33,601 nucleotides of DNA from Pseudobutyrivibrio sp. UBA3626 (GTDB lineage Bacteria; Bacillota; Clostridia; Lachnospirales; Lachnospiraceae). Below, piece by piece: positions 16,670 to 23,719 of the stretch (positions are counted from its first letter, which is position 1; every line of letters begins with the position of its first letter). The stretch lies in NCBI GenBank assembly GCA_002373675.1, contig DFLF01000004.1, positions 1 to 33,601 of the forward strand, written 5' to 3'. The notes beneath the pieces are model-generated. The model saw only the letters and a program-made list of their open reading frames with translations, was not told the origin of the DNA and did not search any database. The position numbers and the translations under genes are program-made.

Positions 16670-17335
16670 ATGGATAGTACAACAGAAAAATCAGTAGCGG
16701 TTCTAGGACTGGGTAAATTCGGAAGAAGCTTGGCACGTAATTTGTATAATTTAGGTGCGGACGTGTTGGTAGTTGATAGTGATGAAGATGTAATATCGGA
16801 TTTCTCTGCTAATTCTACGTCAGCTATTAAAGCTAACCTTAATAATGAAGATGAGGTTGTCGCTTTAAGACTTGAGAATATGGATGTTGTGGTAACTGCT
16901 ATGGGTAGCAATCTTGCAGCCAGTATCATGTGCGTGTCTGTTGCAAAAGATCATGGCGTTCCACTTGTTATAGCGAAATCAGACTCTAGCAGAATGGGCA
17001 GTATTCTTAAAAAGGTGGGTGCCGATAGAATTATTGATCCTGAAGAAGAGGGAGGAGCTCGTGCTGCGAGAATTCTTGTATCATCATATCTTAATGAGTG
17101 TTTTAAGTTAGATGAGAATATGATGATGGTTGAGATGGTTCCAAAACCAGAATGGTTAGGACATAGCCTGAATGAACTGGATTTAAGAAAAGCTCTGAAT
17201 ATTAATATAGTTGCTATGCGTCAAAATGGCGGATTGTGGCATTTTGTAGAACCTGATGTGCATCTTGAGAAAGAAATGAACCTATTAATTGTAATGGAAA
17301 GAAAGACAATGGTGAAGCTTCGCGGAGGTAAATAG
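16670..17335 (+). CDS. trkA: Trk/Ktr potassium uptake regulatory subunit (TrkA/KtrA)
   Basis: The 221-residue single-unit RCK protein has a Rossmann nucleotide-binding motif GLGKFG (13-18), with an acidic residue ending the second strand (VVDSDED), then an RCK_C domain in the last ~80 residues. The size is that of KtrA (one RCK unit) rather than the doubled TrkA of enterobacteria. It binds ATP/ADP or NAD(H) and gates the membrane subunit encoded just upstream. GGAGG precedes the ATG. The following kinase gene begins two bases after its stop. Confidence 0.93.
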   Translation: MDSTTEKSVAVLGLGKFGRSLARNLYNLGADVLVVDSDEDVISDFSANSTSAIKANLNNEDEVVALRLENMDVVVTAMGSNLAASIMCVSVAKDHGVPLVIAKSDSSRMGSILKKVGADRIIDPEEEGGARAARILVSSYLNECFKLDENMMMVEMVPKPEWLGHSLNELDLRKALNINIVAMRQNGGLWHFVEPDVHLEKEMNLLIVMERKTMVKLRGGK

Positions 17336-17337
17336 CA

Positions 17338-18375
17338 TTGAAGGATTACAATGAATTCTGTCCTAATTGTGAGGCTGATCTCACGTTGCAACGGGGTTAT
17401 TCTAATGAATTGCCTTATTGGATATGCCTTGGCTGCGGTCAGATGCTTATTAATCCTGAGCTTGATACTGATACTGACATTATATGGAGATGCGATAATT
17501 GCGGGGATCTTCTTAATGCTCAGGAGGGCTTTGATGAGGATTTGCCATTATGGAAGTGCAGTAAATGTGGTTATGAGAATAGCCTTGATGATACTGCCGT
17601 CTATGAAACTGAAGACGAGAGAATTAGTGATGAAATGAGTCCCTATAAGGGACTTAGTGATGAAGAAGTTCTTGAGCTGTCCCAATATAAGGACATAGTC
17701 TTTGTTGGAGACAGAGATAATGTAATTCTTATAGAAGATATAGAAAGCAATAAGATTTATATAAAGAAATTATTAGAGACTTATGATAGAAGTGTGTATG
17801 ATTATCTGATTGATAATCCTATAGAGGGCATGCCAAGAATCAAGTCGCTGTATGAGAGTAAGAATTGTCTTATTGTATTAGAGGAGTATATTCAGGGATG
17901 TACTGTTGACAGAATTCTTAGTGAGGGTGTTGTATCTGAGGATGATACAATTGATATTATAATCAGTCTATGTACTATCCTTGATTCATTACATAATCAG
18001 CCCACTCCGATTATTCATCGTGATATTAAGCCTTCTAATGTAATAGTATCATCTGACAATAAAGTATATCTGTTAGATGTTAATGTGGCAAAATTCTTTG
18101 ATTCTAATAAAAACGATGATACAAGGTATCTTGGTACGGAGTACTATGCGGCGCCGGAACAGGTAGGATTCGGCTTTACAGCTTCTAATCCCAAGTCTGA
18201 TATATATGCTCTTGGCGTTCTTATGAATGTAATGATAACAGGTGCATTTCCAAAAGAAAAAAGGGTATCGGGCAAGCTGTGGCATGTGATTGAGAAATGT
18301 ATGAGTTTAGAGGCTGACAAAAGGTATACTGCAAGTGAACTTTCCTTAGTGTTGAAGAATCTTAGATTTGAATAG
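17338..18375 (+). CDS. Zinc-ribbon Ser/Thr protein kinase
   Basis: Encodes 345 residues. Two treble-clef-like zinc ribbons occupy the N-terminus, with Cys8/Cys11/Cys30/Cys33 and Cys52/Cys55/Cys74/Cys77, each pair of CxxC knuckles spaced alike. The kinase domain (about 115-345) has a candidate Lys142 in IYIKKLL, catalytic HRDIKPSN (Asp229), and the APE motif (272-274). The activation-segment DFG is replaced by Asp247-Val-Asn, and a clear glycine-rich loop is missing. Activity is likely but not certain. The start is TTG 17338, dictated by GGAGGT (17324-17329) eight bases before it and by continuity with the first zinc ribbon. Tight coupling to trkA, and a small helix-turn-helix-like gene downstream, suggest it phosphorylates one of them. 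No membrane span or extracellular sensor is present. Confidence 0.88.
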   Translation: MKDYNEFCPNCEADLTLQRGYSNELPYWICLGCGQMLINPELDTDTDIIWRCDNCGDLLNAQEGFDEDLPLWKCSKCGYENSLDDTAVYETEDERISDEMSPYKGLSDEEVLELSQYKDIVFVGDRDNVILIEDIESNKIYIKKLLETYDRSVYDYLIDNPIEGMPRIKSLYESKNCLIVLEEYIQGCTVDRILSEGVVSEDDTIDIIISLCTILDSLHNQPTPIIHRDIKPSNVIVSSDNKVYLLDVNVAKFFDSNKNDDTRYLGTEYYAAPEQVGFGFTASNPKSDIYALGVLMNVMITGAFPKEKRVSGKLWHVIEKCMSLEADKRYTASELSLVLKNLRFE

Positions 18376-18421
18376 TATTAATGTTATATATTGAGTCCTG
18401 ATATTGGAAAAGGAATTTCAT

Positions 18422-18871
18422 ATGAAGGAAAAACCTACTAATGAATTGGATGAACTGTTAAAGAATGCAAGACCAAAAGATTTAGATACTTATCTTAAGA
18501 AGAACAGAGAATACATGGCGGATGATAAGAAAGCTTTCTATTATTATTTTAAGGACGTCTTAGATGAAAAGAATATTAAACTTAAGGATGTCTACTCATT
18601 TGCCGGAATTTCGGAATCTTACGGCGGACAGATTATAAGAATGGAGAAGCATTCAGCTAATCGCGATACCATAATTAAGCTGTGTATTGCAGGGCATTTC
18701 TCGTGGGATGAGATGAATAGAGCTTTGAAATTGTATGGATATAATGAGCTTTATTCTAAGAATACAAGAGATGCCTGTATAATAACTGCTGTGAATAGCA
18801 GGGTATTTGATTTTGCAAAGATTGATGATATGCTCACAGAGCAGGGGTTAGACAGATTATATAAGGAGTGA
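18422..18871 (+). CDS. Small helical, helix-turn-helix-like protein downstream of the kinase
   Basis: The 149-residue acidic/basic helical protein has a central segment (about 45-105) that looks like a XRE-type helix-turn-helix: VYSFAGISESYGGQIIRME resembles the positioning and recognition helices. The start ATG 18422 is chosen because AAGGA (18410-18414) precedes it; a TTG at 18404 is possible but has no site. It sits 46 bases after the kinase gene and before a strong terminator. The kinase/HTH pairing suggests that this is the kinase's regulated transcription factor or substrate (inference). Confidence 0.75.
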   Translation: MKEKPTNELDELLKNARPKDLDTYLKKNREYMADDKKAFYYYFKDVLDEKNIKLKDVYSFAGISESYGGQIIRMEKHSANRDTIIKLCIAGHFSWDEMNRALKLYGYNELYSKNTRDACIITAVNSRVFDFAKIDDMLTEQGLDRLYKE

Positions 18872-18925
18872 CTATTATAAATACAGTTCTTACTGTTAGT
18901 ATTATTGTATATAGATGATTGAAGG

Positions 18926-18953
18926 TTCCCACCGTTTCGGTGGGGATTTTTTT
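18926..18953 (+). terminator. Rho-independent terminator after the potassium/kinase operon
   Basis: CCCACCG (18928-18934), a three-base loop and CGGTGGG (18938-18944), with outer T-A and T-G pairs, are followed by seven T residues. This is the textbook intrinsic terminator of the window. Confidence 0.92.
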
Positions 18954-18975
18954 GTATAAAAAAGTATATCATTAA

Positions 18976-18994
18976 ACCATCATATCCTGATGGT
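18976..18994. promoter_or_regulatory. Inverted repeat upstream of the XRE gene, possible operator
   Basis: ACCATCA-TATCC-TGATGGT is a perfect 7-bp inverted repeat with a five-base spacer. An imperfect second one (19014-19022 with 19033-19044) lies nearer the XRE gene. XRE proteins often autoregulate through such sites. No binding specificity is known. Confidence 0.35.
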
Positions 18995-19063
18995 TACGCA
19001 GAGTAAACAAAAAGTAATTGGATATATGAAAGTCCAATAATTACAATAGAAGTGAGGTGAAAA

Positions 19064-19375
19064 ATGGAAGAAAAAGATAATCTTGGACTTTATATTGCAA
19101 ACAGAAGAAAATTCATGGGCTTGACACAAGAAGAGATGGCTGAAAAGGTGGGGGTATCAAAGTCTGCCATAGCAAAGTGGGAGACAAATAGAGGCTTGCC
19201 TGATAGGGATAATCTTAAAAGTCTATCTGAGGTGATAAATGTATCTGTTGATGATCTGCATAGACTGATTGAAAAGCCTAATCAACTAGAGGATGATTTT
19301 CAAGTTAATATAACTGGTGATGTTATATCGACGCTAGAGTCTTATGGCTATAAGGTAATAAGACCTGGAAAATAA
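19064..19375 (+). CDS. XRE-family transcriptional regulator
   Basis: The 103-residue protein has a classic N-terminal HTH_XRE domain (about 8-65): LGLYIANRRKFMGLTQEEMA, then VSKSAIAKWETNRGLPD, then a leucine-rich final helix. The C-terminal ~35 residues have no known fold. The ATG follows GAGGTG. It starts a new transcript after a terminator and precedes a lipoprotein gene by 29 bases. It could control this short operon, or the toxin island that follows; the sequence does not decide between the two. Confidence 0.88.
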   Translation: MEEKDNLGLYIANRRKFMGLTQEEMAEKVGVSKSAIAKWETNRGLPDRDNLKSLSEVINVSVDDLHRLIEKPNQLEDDFQVNITGDVISTLESYGYKVIRPGK

Positions 19376-19404
19376 ATACTAAATTTAGAGAGGAGAATTG
19401 TATT

Positions 19405-20328
19405 ATGAAAAAACGATTAATGAAGAGAAGGATGTTAATAGTGAGCTTAGTTATGACACTGTTGCTATCAAGTGTATTGGTGCTAGGTGGATGTGGATGT
19501 AGTAATGATAATTCCAATACCGAATCTTCAAATGCTTCGGAAACGACATCGTTACAGAAGAAACTTGATATTAAAGACTTTGTCTGGAATGTAGGACAAG
19601 GTAAGAAAAATGGTAAAGATGTATATGTGTTTAATCTTACGAATAATTCCAAGTACGATTTGTTGGGAGTTGATATTAAGTATAAAACAAAGAGTGGTTT
19701 GACGCCAGAACAATTATCTGTGTTTGACGGGTTTATGAGTAAACATGCATCTTATATTAAAGAAGGTCAAACTACAGCTGATGTTAACCTTCAAGGTAAA
19801 GATGAGGCATATGTACCTTCGAAGGGGGCAGTTGAAAATGTTCTTGTTGCTCTTGGAATAGGGGATAGTAGTTGGAGAGAAAGCCCAACAACTCAACAGT
19901 TCGATTTGATGGAACCAAGCGAATTGCAAATAGCAGTTGTTGATGGAGATACATTGTATTTTGCATATTATGATTTTGCATCGCAGACATGGAAGATGGA
20001 TTCCAAAACTGTAGAGCTTAATAAGTGGCCGTCAAGTGAAATTGCTAAGAAGATTCCTAAATTAGATGGGCATGTTTTTCGAAGTCAGTCATATGATAGC
20101 ATAGGTACAATGGATATAGATGTATATAATGTTAATTCAGAGGAATATAACGAATACATAGAAAAACTTAAGTCGAATGGTTTTACAGAAGATATTAAAG
20201 AAAATGATTACAACTCTAGTACTACTTGGGAAGCAAAAGACAAAGATGGGAATAAAGTAAGATTAGAGTATGATAAAGAAAAAAAGCAATTAGATATTAA
20301 TGGAACTGGAAAGAAAACAGAGAAATAA
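19405..20328 (+). CDS. Predicted lipoprotein, function unknown
   Basis: The 307-residue protein has a clear lipoprotein signal: a basic N-region (KKRLMKRR), a hydrophobic core, and the lipobox LGGC with Cys30 as the acylated residue. A Ser/Asn/Thr-rich linker follows. The body (about 50-300) has a mixed strand/helix composition I do not recognise and ends lysine-rich. It is expected on the outer face of the membrane. The ATG has GAGGAG upstream. It is followed by a membrane-protein gene 29 bases downstream, so the two probably act together at the envelope. Confidence 0.85.
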   Translation: MKKRLMKRRMLIVSLVMTLLLSSVLVLGGCGCSNDNSNTESSNASETTSLQKKLDIKDFVWNVGQGKKNGKDVYVFNLTNNSKYDLLGVDIKYKTKSGLTPEQLSVFDGFMSKHASYIKEGQTTADVNLQGKDEAYVPSKGAVENVLVALGIGDSSWRESPTTQQFDLMEPSELQIAVVDGDTLYFAYYDFASQTWKMDSKTVELNKWPSSEIAKKIPKLDGHVFRSQSYDSIGTMDIDVYNVNSEEYNEYIEKLKSNGFTEDIKENDYNSSTTWEAKDKDGNKVRLEYDKEKKQLDINGTGKKTEK

Positions 20329-20357
20329 AAATTTTATAGTAAAAGAGGAGAAATGAT

Positions 20358-20975
20358 ATGGGAATAGCAATAGCAGCTCTTGTGGTTGGAATATGTTCAT
20401 TACTCGCGGCAATTATCGGAGGATTATTTGGAGTAGGAAATATAATTGCGTCAATAATACTTTTGTTAATAGCGGTTATCGGTGGAATAGCTGGAATTAT
20501 TCTTAGTTCACTTACCTTGAAGAATGTACCTGAGAAGAAAGGCTTTGGAGTAAGTGGTTTAGTTACTTCAATTATAGCTCTAGTATATGGAACAATTTGT
20601 CTTGTTGCTTGTGTAGCTTGTGCATATGCATGTGGGACAGCAGCATCGTCGATTGAAAAAGCAGCATCAGAGAGTAGTCAAGAAGCAAAAAATGATGATA
20701 AAGCTAAAATTGATAACCTTGAAAAGGAGTTAGATAAATATAAGAATAATACAACAACTCAAGGTCAAGATTCGCAGAATAACAATCAAATTAATGAACA
20801 AAGCAGTGCTTCAAACAGTTCACAATCAAGTATGGATGATGCATTAAAACAGTCAAAAGAATTAATGCAGTACTCTAGTGATATGCTTAATCAAGAAAAG
20901 GAACTATTAGACTCATATTCTAATGCAATGGATTCATATTCTAATGCAATGGATTCACTATCTCAATATAGGTAG
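20358..20975 (+). CDS. Membrane protein with low-complexity repeat tail
   Basis: Encodes 205 residues. The N-terminal half (about 1-95) has three to four glycine-rich spans similar in style to DUF4190 proteins. A helix with SSIEKAASESSQEAK and a coiled-coil-like segment follow, then an Asn/Gln/Ser-rich tail with two copies of DSYSNAM near the end. AGAGGAG precedes the ATG. The soluble tail could face either side of the membrane. It is co-oriented with the lipoprotein gene upstream and is closed by a terminator, so the XRE-lipoprotein-membrane genes form one short unit. Function unknown. Confidence 0.75.
   Translation: MGIAIAALVVGICSLLAAIIGGLFGVGNIIASIILLLIAVIGGIAGIILSSLTLKNVPEKKGFGVSGLVTSIIALVYGTICLVACVACAYACGTAASSIEKAASESSQEAKNDDKAKIDNLEKELDKYKNNTTTQGQDSQNNNQINEQSSASNSSQSSMDDALKQSKELMQYSSDMLNQEKELLDSYSNAMDSYSNAMDSLSQYR
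20910..20951 (+). repeat. 21-bp tandem repeat inside the membrane-protein gene
   Basis: Two adjacent 21-bp copies (20910-20930 and 20931-20951) differ by one base, and a third diverged partial copy follows. In protein they give the repeated DSYSNAM heptad at the end of the gene, a site where length variation could arise by slippage. Confidence 0.85.
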
Positions 20976-21029
20976 AGCAAAACAAGAAATAAATATGCGT
21001 GTCTAAAATTGTGAAATAGGGTTAAATGG

Positions 21030-21060
21030 AAAAGTGGTTGCTTTTTAGTGACCACTTTTT
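21030..21060 (+). terminator. Rho-independent terminator after 20975
   Basis: AAAAGTGGT (21030-21038) pairs with ACCACTTTT (21051-21059), extended by two wobble pairs, and ends in a T-run. It separates the lipoprotein unit from the dynamin/HerA island. Confidence 0.8.
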
Positions 21061-21161
21061 GTGTCCTTTAAATAATTATAAGTATTAAATAACTACGAAA
21101 AATAGAGTGATGAAAAGTATTTTATTGTGCAGAATAAACATATTTGGTAAAATTACATATG

Positions 21162-21167
21162 TATAAT
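21162..21167 (+). promoter_or_regulatory. Candidate -10 box of the dynamin/HerA operon
   Basis: A perfect TATAAT lies 70 bases before the likely dynamin start, in a very AT-rich stretch just after the terminator. No convincing -35 is present, so an activator may be needed. Confidence 0.35.
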
Positions 21168-21231
21168 TATACACACAAAACAAATAGGTGACTATAACTA
21201 AATGTCAAAACGTATTGTGAAGGGGGATAGT

Positions 21232-23700
21232 ATGACAAAAATAAGAATTCGTAGTAATCCATATACTAGAAGAATTGAGTATTATACATCAGATAACGAA
21301 ATGGATTGGTCTAATATTAGTAGTAAGGAGGAAAAAAGCGCATTAAGAGATATCAAATTCGAAAAATCATATTTTCCTTTTAGAACTAAGGAGATCATAG
21401 ATATAATTATCAAAGAATATTATGTCGGAAGAGACAAGGTACAATTATGCTTTGATGGTACGTTAGATGAGTATAAGTGTGTACAGAAATATTGTGAAAA
21501 AGAGGGTGTTAAGGATAAGATAGAGTGTACAAAAACAACTTCAGAATTGAATGATGCTAACACTATTTTAAATGATATTGAAAAGAGCTTCGGTATAATA
21601 AGTGAACTTTTAGATGATTTGGGAATTAAGAATAACAAAGAATATTTAAGAGTAAAACAGACATTAGAAAACGTTGTCCCAATTTGTATTTTTGGCGATA
21701 AAGGAGTTGGAAAATCAACTTTTATTAATACTATTATTGGAGTTGATATTTTACCTTCAGGGGTGGATACAACAACTGCAAAGGTATATGAAATAAAAAA
21801 GGCTAATAGTGATGTTGGAAGAATTATATTTGAGTATAAAGGTGATACTGTTACTTTAATTATTAAAGAAGATGGTATAAGGCAAGTGGGAGATGAAGCG
21901 AATACTGATTTGCTTGACAGTATTGAAAAAGAAGTTAATAAGTGTTTAAAAAATAATGTGTTAAGTACTTTAGGAGCTACGCTTAATACAATTAACGCTT
22001 TGGGAAATGAAGATAAGGAGAATTTAATAGGGGATTTAGTTGTAGTTGAAGTGCCTTTTGAAAAGAAAGAAGGAATATATATTGATGATAGTGTAAACTA
22101 TATTGTTTTTGATATTCCTAGTTTTGACGATTGCAATAATAAAAAAATACTAACAATTATTAATGATGAACTTGAAGGATTAAGAAACGCAATTCCAATA
22201 TGGGTAACACAGTATAATGAATTGGGAAAAGATAAAAACAGAGATGCATATGAAAAATTATTATCTTTGAACTGTATGGATCGAAGATTTTCAAAGATTA
22301 TATTTAATAAAGCTGATATTTCTAATCTGCCTGATGATAGACTATTCGAAAATGACGAAAGAAATATAATAGAGGATAGTATTGTTGAAAAAATATTTGA
22401 GGAAGGAATTTATTTTGTTTCGCTATTATCTTCAAGTAGTGAAATAAAAAAAAGCAATAAATTGTATAAGTATAATATTGCTCCTGATGTAGTTAAATCA
22501 GGTTTTAATCAGTATTGCTCTGAGTGTAATGACTCTTTTTTAGTTGATTCTGGCTTATTATGTGTAGAAAAAGAGTTGGATAAATATATTAATTATTACT
22601 CTTCATATAATAAATGTCAGTGTGTATATGACTATATGAACTACATGTTTGATGAAGTGATTAATGATGTAAAAAAAGAAGCAGATGATCAAAAAAATAA
22701 CATATGTATATACGAGAAAGAACTTGGAGATAAGGAAATTGTATTAAAAGAAACGTTGGATAAAATATCAAAAGAAGTAGAAAATGTTTTCTACTCTGAT
22801 TCTAAAAACGAATTACGTATACATGTTAATGCGGGATATGTGTATAAAATATCATTAGATGAACTTTCTGAGGTTGCTTCTGAAGCACGTACACTATGTC
22901 GTAATGCTAATTCTATTGATGAATTGGGAAAAAAGGAGTATGAAGAATCAAAGAATAAACTATGGGAGAGATTAAGCAAAAACGGACAAGAAGTATTTTC
23001 AAAAAAATTCTTTGGTGCAGTAAAAAATCTATCTGATGATTTGTTTTATGATATAAAGGATGTAGCTGATAAAAAAGGTAGAATGGATGATTATAAAAAA
23101 GGACTCGATATAATTTCTTCAGAAGCTATAATGAATTACATTACTGGACAGTATCGAAGAAGCGTGTGTGACTTTTATTCAGATATAAAAATGTATTTAG
23201 AGAAGTATTGGGAGAAGAAAGAAAATCAGTTGAAAAAAGAAATAGAGAAAGAAATTACTAAGCTTGATATATTATCAAAAGAACAACAATGTGAAATGGT
23301 TGAAATGATATCTGTGTACAAGAGTACAGATTATTATTATGACATTGATAAAGTATTTGTTAAAAAAGATTTTCTACAAGGGTCTTTTTTGGGAATTAGA
23401 TTTTTTGATTCAGAGAGATTAGATTTAAAAAAGTTGGTTAATAAGTATAATGATGAAATTTCAAATGTGATTATACATACTTCATCAGAAATGAATGATA
23501 GATACTATGATAGATTCTTAAAGTGGAAATATAGAATTATTGAGGACATTAAGTTGAATATAGTTAGATACAATCCGGAATTAAAACAAATAGCTGAGAA
23601 GATTGATGCCGCAAATATAAAAATATATCAACTTGAAGATAATGAACATAGATTTGTAACTGAATATAATAAAGTTAAGGATATGGTAGATTATAGATGA
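21232..23700 (+). CDS. Dynamin-like large GTPase
   Basis: From ATG 21232 the protein has 822 residues; ATG 21202 in the same frame adds ten and cannot be excluded. AAGGGGG (21220-21226) supports the inner start. A GTPase domain begins after ~145 residues: P-loop GDKGVGKST (155-163), a switch-I threonine cluster (VDTTTAK) and G4 NKAD (359-362). G3 is DIPS (294-297), where most dynamins have DLPG. The last ~400 residues are charged and helical, with coiled-coil-like stretches, as in the stalk of bacterial dynamins. No membrane span is seen, so membrane contact would be peripheral. It is the first gene of the island and lies 19 bases before the HerA-like gene. Bacterial dynamins bend or fuse membranes; here that would serve the adjacent ATPase and toxins (inference). 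Confidence 0.8.
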   Translation: MTKIRIRSNPYTRRIEYYTSDNEMDWSNISSKEEKSALRDIKFEKSYFPFRTKEIIDIIIKEYYVGRDKVQLCFDGTLDEYKCVQKYCEKEGVKDKIECTKTTSELNDANTILNDIEKSFGIISELLDDLGIKNNKEYLRVKQTLENVVPICIFGDKGVGKSTFINTIIGVDILPSGVDTTTAKVYEIKKANSDVGRIIFEYKGDTVTLIIKEDGIRQVGDEANTDLLDSIEKEVNKCLKNNVLSTLGATLNTINALGNEDKENLIGDLVVVEVPFEKKEGIYIDDSVNYIVFDIPSFDDCNNKKILTIINDELEGLRNAIPIWVTQYNELGKDKNRDAYEKLLSLNCMDRRFSKIIFNKADISNLPDDRLFENDERNIIEDSIVEKIFEEGIYFVSLLSSSSEIKKSNKLYKYNIAPDVVKSGFNQYCSECNDSFLVDSGLLCVEKELDKYINYYSSYNKCQCVYDYMNYMFDEVINDVKKEADDQKNNICIYEKELGDKEIVLKETLDKISKEVENVFYSDSKNELRIHVNAGYVYKISLDELSEVASEARTLCRNANSIDELGKKEYEESKNKLWERLSKNGQEVFSKKFFGAVKNLSDDLFYDIKDVADKKGRMDDYKKGLDIISSEAIMNYITGQYRRSVCDFYSDIKMYLEKYWEKKENQLKKEIEKEITKLDILSKEQQCEMVEMISVYKSTDYYYDIDKVFVKKDFLQGSFLGIRFFDSERLDLKKLVNKYNDEISNVIIHTSSEMNDRYYDRFLKWKYRIIEDIKLNIVRYNPELKQIAEKIDAANIKIYQLEDNEHRFVTEYNKVKDMVDYR

Positions 23701-23719
23701 AAGAGTGAAAGGAGATAGG

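Noticed and set aside
18404..18421. TTG start extending the small HTH-like protein
   Set aside because: The AAGGA sequence that would serve the ATG at 18422 lies inside this extension, and the TTG has no site of its own.
20910..20972. Possible CRISPR-like array from 21-bp repeats
   Set aside because: The copies are directly adjacent without spacers, in frame, and inside a coding region; this is a tandem coding repeat. No CRISPR array was seen anywhere.
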